Origin: Clostridium sp. AM22-11AC
GTDB lineage: Bacteria; Bacillota; Clostridia; Lachnospirales; Lachnospiraceae
Assembly (NCBI RefSeq): GCF_003473545.1
Contig: NZ_QUCM01000003.1
Span: 187,472-251,471, forward strand
Reading direction: 5' to 3'
Length of the DNA: 64,000 nucleotides
The notes below the pieces were generated by a model, which made no database searches, was not told the origin of the DNA, and saw only the letters and a list, made by a program, of their open reading frames with translations. Numbering within the stretch: the first letter of the stretch is position 1; each line of letters begins with the position of its first letter. This document shows, piece after piece, positions 7,991 to 17,448 of the stretch. The position numbers and the translations under genes are program-made.

Positions 7991-8055
7991 TATGAAAAGT
8001 TATCGTTATTTTTTTAATAATTATGTTAATTTTTTGATAAAGTTGTTAGTTTTGA

Positions 8056-8898
8056 CTAACATCTTTCGTCAAAAATAAATTTCAGAATTTCTCCTATATA
8101 GCGTTCTTTTTTTCTAAAAAAGCCCTGGTGTGTACCCCCTTTGATCAAAACCAGACGACTTCCCGGGATGCACCGGGCAATGATTCGGGTATGAGACTCT
8201 TTGATCAGATCATGGGTTCCCGCCATTAAAAGTACGGGAACGGATATTTTTTTCAATCTCTCTTCTGTGAGAAAAGGGGAATGAAGGATCAGGCTGCTTA
8301 AAAACTGCTCTCTTTTACACCATTTTCCAAATTTTCCCACTGGCTTTATATTCTCTAAGATCTTCGCACACTGGAAACGGGTATTCTCCATAAACAGCAT
8401 AGGAGGGATCAGACCGTCCGGCAGTGCATTGGCACTGACTGCAATGATCTTTTCTGCCCGCTCTGGATGATCTGCGGCAAACTCCAAAGCTGTATTGGCG
8501 CCATCTGAAAATCCCAGGATCACTGCCTTTTCTATTTTCAGATGATCTAACAGACGGACTACATCTTCCGCCATATCCGCAGCCCCGGTCCATCTTCTTT
8601 TTCCCTTTTCCTGTGAGCGGCCTGTTTTTAATACAGCTGCTTTTAATGCCGCCATTTTCATCACAGATGCCCCATGTCCCCTGCTGTCCATGGCGATTAC
8701 AGAACAGCCTGCCTTCGTAAGGACTTCTATATAAGAAGAAAAATCCCGGTGAGTGCCCCTATTTCCATGAAGGAGCACCACCGGAAGTCCGACCTTTCCC
8801 TGTATATCGTATTTTTTATAGTATAAAGATCCATCGGGAATAGCGATAAAACCATCCCTTTCCTCTATCTCACCTGTTTCTTTTTCCTTTTCACTCAT
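8056..8898 (-). CDS. Alpha/beta hydrolase
   Basis: An alpha/beta-hydrolase fold protein of about 280 aa. The oxyanion motif is LLHGNRGTHRDF, the nucleophile elbow is GFSDG, the acid is in GTHDLI and the catalytic His is in GGTHQGF, so the Ser-Asp-His triad is complete. The substrate is unknown. I place the start at 8898, where the ATG overlaps the end of the upstream DUF2156 gene; an in-frame ATG at 8937 has no ribosome binding site. The overlap and shared strand suggest coupling with the DUF2156 protein, perhaps in lipid or envelope metabolism (inference). Confidence 0.85.
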   Translation of the reverse strand: MSEKEKETGEIEERDGFIAIPDGSLYYKKYDIQGKVGLPVVLLHGNRGTHRDFSSYIEVLTKAGCSVIAMDSRGHGASVMKMAALKAAVLKTGRSQEKGKRRWTGAADMAEDVVRLLDHLKIEKAVILGFSDGANTALEFAADHPERAEKIIAVSANALPDGLIPPMLFMENTRFQCAKILENIKPVGKFGKWCKREQFLSSLILHSPFLTEERLKKISVPVLLMAGTHDLIKESHTRIIARCIPGSRLVLIKGGTHQGFFRKKERYIGEILKFIFDERC

Positions 8899-10624
8899 GG
8901 TCTTTTTTCGCCTCTGTTTCCTGCTTTTTCTGTCCATGATCCCAAAACTTTGGAAATTTTACTGTCTGGAAGAAATCAAGGATACCCTGTGGGTTCTGGA
9001 TCTTCACCACTGCATAGAACATATCCGGAGAAGGGATCTTCGGCAGATACGCATAATAAGATGGTTCCCAGACGGTAGGACTGTATTTCTCCTTTGCCCG
9101 GTAAAGATCTTTAAAACCATAACACTGGTTTAAATGCTCATAGACAAACTCCAAAAGCTTCTCCATAAGACTGGCATTCTCTTCTTTTAATCCAGCAAGA
9201 GGCGCTACCCCCAGGCTGGCATACTCCACGCCTTCTTCCTTAAATACCTGAAACGCTTCATACATGATCAGTTCCATAACACCGCCTGGTGCTTTCTTTC
9301 CATGACGGGTCATATCTGCCATATATCCGTTCTTTCCAAGGAAAGGCACAAAAACAATGTAGGCTACCATGCTTCCGCTTTCGTCTACTGCATAAAAATA
9401 CCGCCGGTCCATAGGATCATCCAGTCCCAGAGTACCCATGGTAAATTTTAACATGGAACTTTTCTTACCTTCCAGCCACTCATCGGTAATGCGGTTAAAT
9501 TCTACCTCTAAAGCTGCATTCCTCTTCTCCAGTATCTTATACTCGTAAACATCGATCCCCGCTTTTTTCGCATGATTGATGTTCATACGCATCTTGGCGC
9601 CTTTTTTACCGCTGATCTCATAGTCAGCCAGCTTAAATCTCGCCTCTTCCCCGCATTTTACAGTTCCAAAGCCCTGTTTTTTATACTCGTCCAGATAATG
9701 GTCTGTCACACTTAAGATAAACAGCTTGTGGGCGCTTTTTAAGCAGAATTCCTTAAATTCATCCAGTAACTTGGGAAAGTCCTCATCTTTACAAACCGGG
9801 TCACCGTTGACTACCACAGTATCGCCTACGATCCCATAGGGGATAACGCCGTCCACCTGCTTTCCAAAATAGAGGATCTTATCATCTTCTAAGGTCAGAT
9901 AGGAGCAGGGATTTTGGCTGTAAAGGTTTAATAAGGTCCTGGCATGCTGCAGGTCAGATGCTGTTTTCCCGGGATATTCCATCCACGGACGGAATATATG
10001 GACTGCCCCGGCCAGGATACAGCCCCAGCTGAACAGAAACATCAGCTGCTCTAAATGCTCCGCAAACTCTCCTCCTGGAAATTCACCGCCTATGCCAAAA
10101 AGCATTCCCACACCAGCTGCAAGGCTTTCAACAAAAGAGACCGTTCCTTTTCCCAGAGCCAGATTTATATAATGGCGGGTGATGGCTGCGTTGACAGCTA
10201 CTCCCAACAGGGATAAGAGGATAAAGCCAACAGCCTGTTCCACCGACTTTTTAGAGGCCGGACAGCAAAAATCTTTTCTGCTCCACAAAAGGATGAAAAA
10301 GACAGCCGCCTGGACCAGCAGGAATAAACTTCGGGCCTCCAGTCCTGTATGTATTATCTCTTCCAGTCCCCGCAGGAGACTTAAAGTCAGTACAGCCATG
10401 GTCATTTCCCAGGCCGTCCTCTTTCGCTTCATCAGCTGGGTGGAAAGGACCAGCAGCATCACTGCAAAAGCTCTCTCCACCATCCGGTTCATTTCCAGAT
10501 AAGAGCGCACCTTTTGTGACATGGCAGAAGAAGGAAACAGACTGGCTGCCAGTAAGATAAAGGCTGCTGCTCCTAAAAATAATATGGTTCCATTTTCTAG
10601 TTGTATTTTTTTCTGTCTGCTCAT
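8891..10624 (-). CDS. DUF2156 membrane protein, phosphatidylglycerol lysyltransferase-like
   Basis: About 577 aa. The N-terminal ~210 residues hold about six hydrophobic segments. The C-terminal ~350 residues form a DUF2156 domain with two GNAT-like halves, as in the catalytic part of MprF-type aminoacyl-phosphatidylglycerol synthases. Motifs include GDTVVVNGDPV, MRMNINHAKKAG and the C-terminal CYGFKDLYRAKEKY. The membrane part is shorter than in full MprF, so flippase function is doubtful; related proteins are annotated only as DUF2156. I prefer the ATG at 10624, preceded by GAGGGTGG, to the GTG at 10645 that overlaps the kinase stop. Confidence 0.8.
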   Translation of the reverse strand: MSRQKKIQLENGTILFLGAAAFILLAASLFPSSAMSQKVRSYLEMNRMVERAFAVMLLVLSTQLMKRKRTAWEMTMAVLTLSLLRGLEEIIHTGLEARSLFLLVQAAVFFILLWSRKDFCCPASKKSVEQAVGFILLSLLGVAVNAAITRHYINLALGKGTVSFVESLAAGVGMLFGIGGEFPGGEFAEHLEQLMFLFSWGCILAGAVHIFRPWMEYPGKTASDLQHARTLLNLYSQNPCSYLTLEDDKILYFGKQVDGVIPYGIVGDTVVVNGDPVCKDEDFPKLLDEFKEFCLKSAHKLFILSVTDHYLDEYKKQGFGTVKCGEEARFKLADYEISGKKGAKMRMNINHAKKAGIDVYEYKILEKRNAALEVEFNRITDEWLEGKKSSMLKFTMGTLGLDDPMDRRYFYAVDESGSMVAYIVFVPFLGKNGYMADMTRHGKKAPGGVMELIMYEAFQVFKEEGVEYASLGVAPLAGLKEENASLMEKLLEFVYEHLNQCYGFKDLYRAKEKYSPTVWEPSYYAYLPKIPSPDMFYAVVKIQNPQGILDFFQTVKFPKFWDHGQKKQETEAKKDHE

Positions 10625-10641
10625 AGAAGCCACCCTCAAAA

Positions 10642-11664
10642 TCACCTTTGCAGGTTTGCCGCTTTAGACTCCATAACTCTCATGATTTCATTTTCCGTTA
10701 CCAGGTTAAAGTCTCTCTGGATCATCAGTTTTAATACACTGGCTGAAATAGAGAAATCAATCAGTTTCTGAGGTTCAAATCCTCTTACCAGACTGTGTAA
10801 CAGCGCTCCTGCAAAAGCATCTCCTGCTCCTACTGCCTCAAAGCTGTGTACTTTATGTACCGGGCTTTCATAGAACACACCATCTTTTAAATAGATCGCC
10901 ATCCAGTCACCGTCTTCTGCTGTATACATGTTGCGAAGGACGCTGGCAACTGCCTTGCAGTTTGGATAACGGTTCTGGATCTCTTTCATGCCTGCCTTGT
11001 AGCTTTCAATCTGATCAATTCCCTTTGAAATATCCCCGTCATATGCGTGGATCCCTAAAGATGACTCAAAATCCTCATCATTGGCAATGCATAATGTTAC
11101 ATAATTCATCAGCTCGCTCATAACTGACTGTGCCTTTTTTGTATCCCACATTTTAGAGCGGTAATTTAAGTCGCAGACTGTCTCGATCCCGTGGGCTTTG
11201 CAGTATTTTAAGGCTTCTAATACTGCCTTTGCTATATTCTCGCTGACTGCCGGTGTCACACCGGAAAAATAGAAAATATCTGTATCCTTTAAGATCTCAT
11301 CCCAGTGGAATTCTTCCGGCTTTGCCAACGCCAGAGCGCTTCCTTCCCTGTCATAGACTACATTGGTAGGCCGAATATCTGTTCCTTTTTCAAAGAAATA
11401 AATTCCCAGTCTGGAACCTCCGATGACTACCTTGGAAGTGTCTGCCCCGTATCTTCTCACTTCATTTAAGGCTGCTGTGCCAACAGGATTTTCCGGCAGT
11501 TTCGTCACAAAGGATACCGGATCCTTAAGCACTGCCAGGGAAACTGCTACATTGGCTTCTGCGCCTCCGTAACTTGCCTCAAATGCATCTGTCTGCAAAA
11601 TCCTCATATGCTCCGGAGTTTTTAATCGGAGCATGATCTCACCAAAAGTTACTGTTCTTTTCAT
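10642..11664 (-). CDS. PfkB-family sugar kinase, probably 2-keto-3-deoxygluconate kinase
   Basis: A 340-aa ribokinase/PfkB-fold kinase. Family marks are the N-terminal TFGEIMLRL, the substrate-site YGGAEANVAVSLA (residues 32-44) and the C-terminal GAGDAFAGALL with catalytic Asp282. Overall pattern and length match KdgK, which phosphorylates 2-keto-3-deoxygluconate in the Entner-Doudoroff and uronate routes. No aldolase or uronate gene is in the window, so the substrate is inferred. The start overlaps the SNF2 helicase stop by 4 bp (ATGA). Confidence 0.82.
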   Translation of the reverse strand: MKRTVTFGEIMLRLKTPEHMRILQTDAFEASYGGAEANVAVSLAVLKDPVSFVTKLPENPVGTAALNEVRRYGADTSKVVIGGSRLGIYFFEKGTDIRPTNVVYDREGSALALAKPEEFHWDEILKDTDIFYFSGVTPAVSENIAKAVLEALKYCKAHGIETVCDLNYRSKMWDTKKAQSVMSELMNYVTLCIANDEDFESSLGIHAYDGDISKGIDQIESYKAGMKEIQNRYPNCKAVASVLRNMYTAEDGDWMAIYLKDGVFYESPVHKVHSFEAVGAGDAFAGALLHSLVRGFEPQKLIDFSISASVLKLMIQRDFNLVTENEIMRVMESKAANLQR

Positions 11665-14600
11665 GGTCTGCTCTCCTCTATCATCTTTAAAATATCTGCT
11701 TTTGTAAGTTCGCCAAAGGAAATGCCTCCTCCGGTTACGATCTGGTCTGCCAGATTTCGCTTTGCTTCCTGGAGATTTAAAATATTTTCTTCAATGGTAT
11801 CACTGGTGATCAGCTTATATACCATAACCTGCTTTTCCTGACCGATCCTGTGGGTACGGTCTGTCGCCTGGTTCTGGGCTGCCACATTCCACCATGGATC
11901 ATAGTGGATCACAATATCTGCCGCTGTCAGGTTCAGTCCCGTTCCCCCCGCCTTTAAACTGATCAGAAATACGGGAACCTCATTCTGGTGGAAGCGGGAT
12001 ACCATCTGGATCCGTTCTTCCTTTGGCGTTGCCCCTGTCAGCTTATAACATTCGATCCCCTCTTTTTTCAGTTCTTCCTCGATCAGATCCAACATAGAGG
12101 TAAACTGGGAGAATAATAAGATCTTGTGTTCTCCTTCTACACCTGTACGGATCAGATCCATACAGGTCTTAAGCTTGGCAGAGCCTGCCTTGTAATTTCC
12201 ATAGCAGAGCCTCGGATCACAGCAGATCTGGCGCAGCTGCATAAGATCTGATAAGATCTGCAGCTTTTCTGCTCCCTTAAAGTCATCTGCTTCCAGCTTT
12301 TCTTTTAATAAAAGGGCATTTGCCGTATAAAGCTTCTTCTGTTCTTCCTCTAAAGTAGAATAAACTACTTTTTCCAGCTTATCCGGAAGTTCTTTTAACA
12401 CATCTTTCTTTACTCTTCGCAGGATAAACGGTCCGATCAGTCCCTTTAAGCGTTTTAACACCTGCTCATCCCGGTCTTTCGTAATAGGTACCTCATATTC
12501 CTTGCGGAAATACTGATTTCCAAACAAAAATCCGGGCATAAGGAAATCAAAAATACTCCATAACTCTCCCAGCCTGTTTTCAATAGGCGTACCGGTCAGC
12601 GCAAAACGGGAACGCACCTGGACAGCCTTTACAGAGCGGGCACTCTGGGTAGTGGCATTTTTTATGTACTGGGCTTCATCAATGATCTGGAATCGGAAAT
12701 CAATCCCCTCATAGTGGGCAATATCCCTCTTTAACAGGTCATAGGAAGTGATCAGGATCTGGCAGCCGGAAGGATCTTCTTTTATTTTTTCCAGCAGTTC
12801 CAATCTCTGGGGTCCTGTTCCCACTACAGACCGAACCTTCAGATCCGGGGCAAATTTCTGGATTTCCTGCTCCCAGTTATAAACCAGGGATGCTGGGCAG
12901 ACTACAAGGCTTGGGGCCTTCTCCCCGCTGCTGTAGGTATCTTCAAAAAGAGCGATCACCTGAATGGTCTTTCCAAGACCCATATCATCCGCTAAAATGC
13001 CGCCGAAGCCGCATTTATCCAGGGTTTTCATCCACCGGAAGCCAGTTTTCTGGTATTCCCTTAAAATAGCTTCAAACCGGGCAGGAACCGGCTCATCGCT
13101 GTCCTCAACCGTCTTTACAGCACGGACCATTGACTTAAACAGCTGGTCCCTGTAATAGGTAATGCCCGGACCTTCTTTTAAAATATGGTCCAGATACAGT
13201 GCTCTGTAAGCAGGCAGGCGGATGGTGCCGCTTTGTAAGTCCTTTTTGCTGATTCCCAGCTCTCCCGCCAGTTTTGTAAGGGTAAACATACCGCCCTGGT
13301 CCAGCATTAAAAACTGTCCGCTCTTTAAGCGGTAATATTTCTTTTTCTGGCTGTAGGCAGTCAGGATACGTCCCAGTTCTTCTTTTGGAAATTCTCCCAT
13401 ATCCACGGTCAGTTCCAGCCAGCCGGAATAAGCGCTGACACCTGCAGATACAGAAGGAGTTTCCACAATTTTCCAGTTTTTCATGGACTCAGACAGGTAT
13501 ACATCTCCCAGTCCCCGGAATTCTTCCATTCCCTGATCTAACAAGTGGTACAAGGCTTTTTCATCCTCTTTTAATACCAGCCTGCCGTCTTTTGGATCCC
13601 TGCACTTAAAATACTTGCGGATCACCTGGCTGATCTTAAACTCTCCCGGCACATCACGGCAGATCGCAGACGGAAGATTTTCATCTTCTATGGGATGGAA
13701 GGTATATTCCCCATAAGATAAAAGAGGTTCCATATATAAAGTGCCTTTTTCGTCTGCGTCAAAACGGAACACCGCTTTCAAAGGCTCCATTTTATATTCT
13801 TCCAGATCTACTTCTTCCTGGATCATGATGCTGTAGGGCTTTAATGTCTTAAGTACACGCTCATATAAAAGAGGAATGTCCTTTGCTCCTGCCTGGATCC
13901 GGTATTCCCTCTCCTTTGTGATCTGCTCCAAAAAGGTACCTGCCGCCTGGCTGAAGTGGTGGGAACAGCAGCAGAGGGTCTTTCCTGTGACAATATAAAT
14001 GCGCCGCTCTCCCCTGAAAAAAGCCAGTACCGGCTCTGTGTCCCCTTCTTCGTCTGTCCGGACACCTTCTAACACAGCTTCCACGCCGTCCCTTCCATAT
14101 CTGCGGATGCGGATCACCAGTTTCGGATCTTTTTTCTGTACTTTAAGCTGGGAACGGATCCCTCCCGGAAGCTGCACCTCCAGTTCTTCCTGCTGTAAAA
14201 CCTCAAAAAAACGTTCCCGGTTCATACGGCTTAAGGATATATCCCTCTGGGATTTCTGTCCCTCTGTCAGTGCCATGACTAAAGACAAAAGTCCCCTGCA
14301 TTCCGGACAGAAGGAACTTCCCTGGTGATGGAAAGCCAATTCTTTTCCGTATTCCACATAGGCGCCTACAGCCACTGCATCGGAAAAAGCTGCCAGATCC
14401 CTTACTGCATACATTTTTTCACGGCCTACTTTAAATTCCAGCCGGACATCCCTTCCGTTTAAGATCACAGCAGGCACCAGTTTTACCTGGCTTCCCTCTT
14501 CTTCCTCTAAGATGCGGGCTACCTCCTGGTTGGTATACTCCCGGATCATCGTGTGGACCTGGGAAGAACTGTGTACCAGAGGTTTGGACATTTCCGCCTG

Positions 14601-14810
14601 ATATTCTTTATAATATGCAAAAAGGGCCTCCCCATGGGCGCAGATGCCCCTGTAAGAATTCCCTTTTTCACAGGTACAGGAATAATCCTTTACCTGACCA
14701 TTTTTCAGATATAACTTTGTTTTAAAGGTGTGGGCCTGGTCCTCCACCAGACCCACTACGCCAGCTTCGCCTTTCCAGAAACTGTTTGTATCCATTTTGA
14801 CGATCTTCAT
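11661..14810 (-). CDS. SNF2-family helicase with SWIM zinc finger
   Basis: A 1049-aa protein. A SWIM-type zinc finger (YSCTCEKGN...GICAHG, about residues 39-63) is followed by a long bacterial SNF2-associated region. The SNF2 ATPase begins near residue 595: Walker A DDMGLGKTIQ, DEAQ box, motif III ALTGTPIENR, and in the helicase C domain KAGGTGLNLTAAD and DRTHRIGQ. Such proteins translocate on duplex DNA and may remodel protein-DNA complexes; their bacterial role is poorly defined. It heads an overlapping operon with the sugar kinase, the DUF2156 gene and the hydrolase gene. The distance from argS is only 21 bp, so it may be read from upstream. Confidence 0.92.
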   Translation of the reverse strand: MKIVKMDTNSFWKGEAGVVGLVEDQAHTFKTKLYLKNGQVKDYSCTCEKGNSYRGICAHGEALFAYYKEYQAEMSKPLVHSSSQVHTMIREYTNQEVARILEEEEGSQVKLVPAVILNGRDVRLEFKVGREKMYAVRDLAAFSDAVAVGAYVEYGKELAFHHQGSSFCPECRGLLSLVMALTEGQKSQRDISLSRMNRERFFEVLQQEELEVQLPGGIRSQLKVQKKDPKLVIRIRRYGRDGVEAVLEGVRTDEEGDTEPVLAFFRGERRIYIVTGKTLCCCSHHFSQAAGTFLEQITKEREYRIQAGAKDIPLLYERVLKTLKPYSIMIQEEVDLEEYKMEPLKAVFRFDADEKGTLYMEPLLSYGEYTFHPIEDENLPSAICRDVPGEFKISQVIRKYFKCRDPKDGRLVLKEDEKALYHLLDQGMEEFRGLGDVYLSESMKNWKIVETPSVSAGVSAYSGWLELTVDMGEFPKEELGRILTAYSQKKKYYRLKSGQFLMLDQGGMFTLTKLAGELGISKKDLQSGTIRLPAYRALYLDHILKEGPGITYYRDQLFKSMVRAVKTVEDSDEPVPARFEAILREYQKTGFRWMKTLDKCGFGGILADDMGLGKTIQVIALFEDTYSSGEKAPSLVVCPASLVYNWEQEIQKFAPDLKVRSVVGTGPQRLELLEKIKEDPSGCQILITSYDLLKRDIAHYEGIDFRFQIIDEAQYIKNATTQSARSVKAVQVRSRFALTGTPIENRLGELWSIFDFLMPGFLFGNQYFRKEYEVPITKDRDEQVLKRLKGLIGPFILRRVKKDVLKELPDKLEKVVYSTLEEEQKKLYTANALLLKEKLEADDFKGAEKLQILSDLMQLRQICCDPRLCYGNYKAGSAKLKTCMDLIRTGVEGEHKILLFSQFTSMLDLIEEELKKEGIECYKLTGATPKEERIQMVSRFHQNEVPVFLISLKAGGTGLNLTAADIVIHYDPWWNVAAQNQATDRTHRIGQEKQVMVYKLITSDTIEENILNLQEAKRNLADQIVTGGGISFGELTKADILKMIEESRP

Positions 14811-14831
14811 TGACGTTGATCTATCCCTTCT

Positions 14832-16619
14832 TTACATCCGCTCCGGAGCCTCGATTCCCAGAAGTCCGATGCAGATCTCCAGTGTTCTTCTGGTCAGTGT
14901 GATCAGACCGATGTAGCTGTCTTTTACTGCCTGGTCTTCCTCAGAGAGGATCTTTGTATCGTGGTAAAAGCTGTTAAATGCATTTGCCAGCTCATAAATA
15001 TACTGACAGATCTTATGAGGAGCTGTCTCTGCAAAGCCGTTTTCGATGACTTCATTGTACTTGGAAAGCTGAAGCATCAGTGCCTTCTCAGAAGCGCCCT
15101 TTGCAGGAAGGATCTTCTTTTCAGAGCCCTCTTCTGTTACCTGTCCGCCATTTTCCTTATATTTATTTAAAATGGACTTGATGCGGACGATGGTATAAAG
15201 GATGTATGGACCCGTATTTCCCTCAAAGGAGATAAAGCGGTCAGTATCAAAGATATAATCCTTGGAAGCCTGGTTGGACAGATCTCCGTATTTTAAAGCT
15301 GCAAGACCTACGATCTTTGCTGTCTCTTTTGCTTCTTCCTCAGATACAGTGCGGTTCTCCATAATTCTCTGGTAAACAGCCTCATCAATATCTGCGATCA
15401 GCTTCTCCAGACGCATAACGCCGCCTTCTCTTGTCTTAAAAGGCTTTCCGTCCTTGCCGTTCATAGTACCGAAACCTAAGAATACCATCTGGGTCTCAGG
15501 CTTTACAATACCGGCCTTCTTTGCAACGCGGAATACCTGTTCAAAATGCATGGCCTGACGCTTGTCTACTACGTAAATATAGCGGTCCGGCTTAAAGTCT
15601 TCCTCACGCTCTACAATGGTAGCAAGGTCAGAAGTTGCATACAGGGAAGCACCGTCTGACTTACGGATCAGGCATGGCGGAATCTCCTTGGTATCACTTT
15701 CTTCTGCTACATCTACAACTAAAGCGCCCTGGCTTTCATGTACCAGTCCCTGTGCTTCCAGAGTGTCGATCATCTTCTGGATATATGGCTCTGCATCGCT
15801 TTCGCCCTTCCACAGGTCGAAATCTACGTTCAGGTTGGAGTAGTTCTTCTTAAGGTCCGCTACAGAAACATTCATAATATGCTTCCAGATGGCTCTGAAT
15901 GGCGGATATCCCTTCTGAAGCTTTAAGGTTGCCTGATGGGCGCGCTCCTTAAATGCCTCATCTACCTTGGACTTGCCGCTGGCAGCCGGGTAGATCTCCT
16001 CTAACTCGCTGATGGTAAAAGGAGCTTCTGCTGGATATTCTCCTGTATAATTTTCATCAAAGTATGGCAGTTCCGGCTTGCGGTCGCGCAGTTCCTCGAT
16101 AATAAGGCCCATCTGCAGTCCCCAGTCGCCTAAATGCACATCGCCGATCACATTGTGGCCAAGGAAACGTCCCATGCGCTTTACGCTCTCACCGATAACT
16201 GCAGAACGCAAATGTCCTACATGAAGAGGTTTTGCCACATTGGCACCGCCAAAGTCTACGATAATGGTCTCTTTCTTTTCCGGTTCTCCCAGACCCAGCT
16301 TCTCATCTGCTGCCATACCGTTCATATAGTCAGCTAAAAAGCCTTCAGAAAGTTTTAAGTTGATAAAACCAGGCATTACTGCCACAACCTCAGAAAATAC
16401 AGAACTTGCATGTTCTCCTGTAAGCTGTTCTACCACTGCATTTGCAATGTCGATAGGTTTCTTTTTATATGCCTTGGCAGCTGCCATAGCGCCGTTGCAC
16501 TGATATTCGCACAGGTCCGGGCGGTTGGATAAAACCACTTTTGCGAATTTTTCTTCATAGCCGCAGGCTGTAAATGCTGCTTTCAGCTCCTGCTCCAGAG
16601 CTTCCAGAATCTTTTTCAC
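14832..16619 (-). CDS. argS: Arginyl-tRNA synthetase
   Basis: A 595-aa class I synthetase that charges tRNA-Arg. The N-terminal additional domain contains VVLSNRPDLCEYQCNG. The catalytic core begins with ANVAKPLHVGHLRSAVIG (HIGH motif as HVGH). The KMSKS-equivalent loop is KPFKTREGG, the degenerate form common in ArgRS. The C-terminal anticodon-binding domain ends in GIEAPERM. The start codon is GTG at 16619, preceded by AAGGAG 11 nt upstream; no in-frame ATG lies nearby. A 15-bp palindrome (16652-16666) sits upstream. No T-box leader is seen. Confidence 0.96.
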   Translation of the reverse strand: MKKILEALEQELKAAFTACGYEEKFAKVVLSNRPDLCEYQCNGAMAAAKAYKKKPIDIANAVVEQLTGEHASSVFSEVVAVMPGFINLKLSEGFLADYMNGMAADEKLGLGEPEKKETIIVDFGGANVAKPLHVGHLRSAVIGESVKRMGRFLGHNVIGDVHLGDWGLQMGLIIEELRDRKPELPYFDENYTGEYPAEAPFTISELEEIYPAASGKSKVDEAFKERAHQATLKLQKGYPPFRAIWKHIMNVSVADLKKNYSNLNVDFDLWKGESDAEPYIQKMIDTLEAQGLVHESQGALVVDVAEESDTKEIPPCLIRKSDGASLYATSDLATIVEREEDFKPDRYIYVVDKRQAMHFEQVFRVAKKAGIVKPETQMVFLGFGTMNGKDGKPFKTREGGVMRLEKLIADIDEAVYQRIMENRTVSEEEAKETAKIVGLAALKYGDLSNQASKDYIFDTDRFISFEGNTGPYILYTIVRIKSILNKYKENGGQVTEEGSEKKILPAKGASEKALMLQLSKYNEVIENGFAETAPHKICQYIYELANAFNSFYHDTKILSEEDQAVKDSYIGLITLTRRTLEICIGLLGIEAPERM

Positions 16620-16651
16620 AATATCATTCTCCTTGTATTCTTTTCTTGATG

Positions 16652-16666
16652 TACTCCCCGGGAGTA
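16652..16666. promoter_or_regulatory. Palindrome upstream of argS
   Basis: TACTCCC and GGGAGTA arms around one base, about 35 bp upstream of the argS start and overlapping a TATACT box on the minus strand. It could be an operator or a short hairpin in the leader; its function is unknown. Confidence 0.3.
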
Positions 16667-16681
16667 TATCTCATATACGAA

Positions 16682-16711
16682 AATCGCTCCGGCGGTCTGC
16701 CGGAGCAATCT
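16682..16711 (-). terminator. Terminator after efp
   Basis: GCTCCGGC/GCCGGAGC stem with a 5-nt loop, followed on the minus strand by GATTTTCG. It separates efp from argS. Confidence 0.75.
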
Positions 16712-16739
16712 TTTACTTTTTATCTAAGCAATAATCTGC

Positions 16740-17297
16740 TTATACACGGGACAGATATTCGCCGGTTCTGGTATCGATCTTGATCTTATCACCTGTGTTT
16801 ACGAATAACGGAACACTTACAGTAGCTCCGGTCTCTACAGTTGCAGGCTTGCTTGCGCCAGTTGCTGTATCACCCTTGAAGCCTGGTTCTGTATCAGTGA
16901 TCTCCAGCTCTACAAACAGAGGTGGCTCTACAGAGAATACGTTGCCGTTGTAAGAACAAACCTTGCAGATCTCGTTCTCTTTAACGAACTTTAATGCATC
17001 GCCAATGATGTCCTTGTTTAATGCTAACTGCTCGTAGTTCTCTACGTTCATGAAGTTATACAGATCTCCATCCTCATACAGATACTGCATATCTACACGG
17101 TCGATTCTTGCTGCCGGGAACTTCTCGGTTGGACGGAAAGTACGCTCAACAACACCGCCGTTGATAACATTTTTTAATTTGGTACGCACGAAAGCAGCGC
17201 CCTTGCCTGGCTTAACGTGCTGGAATTCAAGGATCTGAACAACCTGTCCATCAATTTCCAGTGTAATTCCGTTTCTAAAATCGCCTGCTGATATCAT
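16740..17297 (-). CDS. efp: Elongation factor P
   Basis: A 185-aa EF-P, which relieves ribosome stalling at polyproline stretches. The N-terminal KOW-like domain begins [10 protein letters not shown] and contains the tip loop [10 protein letters not shown] with Lys32, the usual modification site. OB domains II and III follow, ending in [13 protein letters not shown]. An AAGGAGG site precedes the ATG. The gene has its own promoter and terminator, so it appears monocistronic. Confidence 0.97.
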   Translation of the reverse strand: MISAGDFRNGITLEIDGQVVQILEFQHVKPGKGAAFVRTKLKNVINGGVVERTFRPTEKFPAARIDRVDMQYLYEDGDLYNFMNVENYEQLALNKDIIGDALKFVKENEICKVCSYNGNVFSVEPPLFVELEITDTEPGFKGDTATGASKPATVETGATVSVPLFVNTGDKIKIDTRTGEYLSRV

Positions 17298-17365
17298 AAA
17301 GATATTCCTCCTTAAGTTCGTTCAGGATGCTGCCTGCATCCTCTAATTTCTCTCTAATCTTTTTT

Positions 17366-17394
17366 ATTTTATACTATGTATGTACGTTTTTCAA
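17366..17394 (-). promoter_or_regulatory. Candidate sigma-A promoter of efp
   Basis: Minus strand TTGAAA, 17-bp spacer, TAAAAT. A small GGATGC/GCATCC hairpin (17325-17341) lies in the leader just before the ribosome binding site. Confidence 0.5.
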
Positions 17395-17448
17395 GTTCTT
17401 TTTTCTGTTTTACAGCTTATTCTGGATGATTTTACAGCCACCAGCCAC

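Noticed and set aside
16620..16740. T-box leader for argS
   Set aside because: No T-box sequence, specifier loop or antiterminator is visible; only a terminator for efp and a short palindrome.
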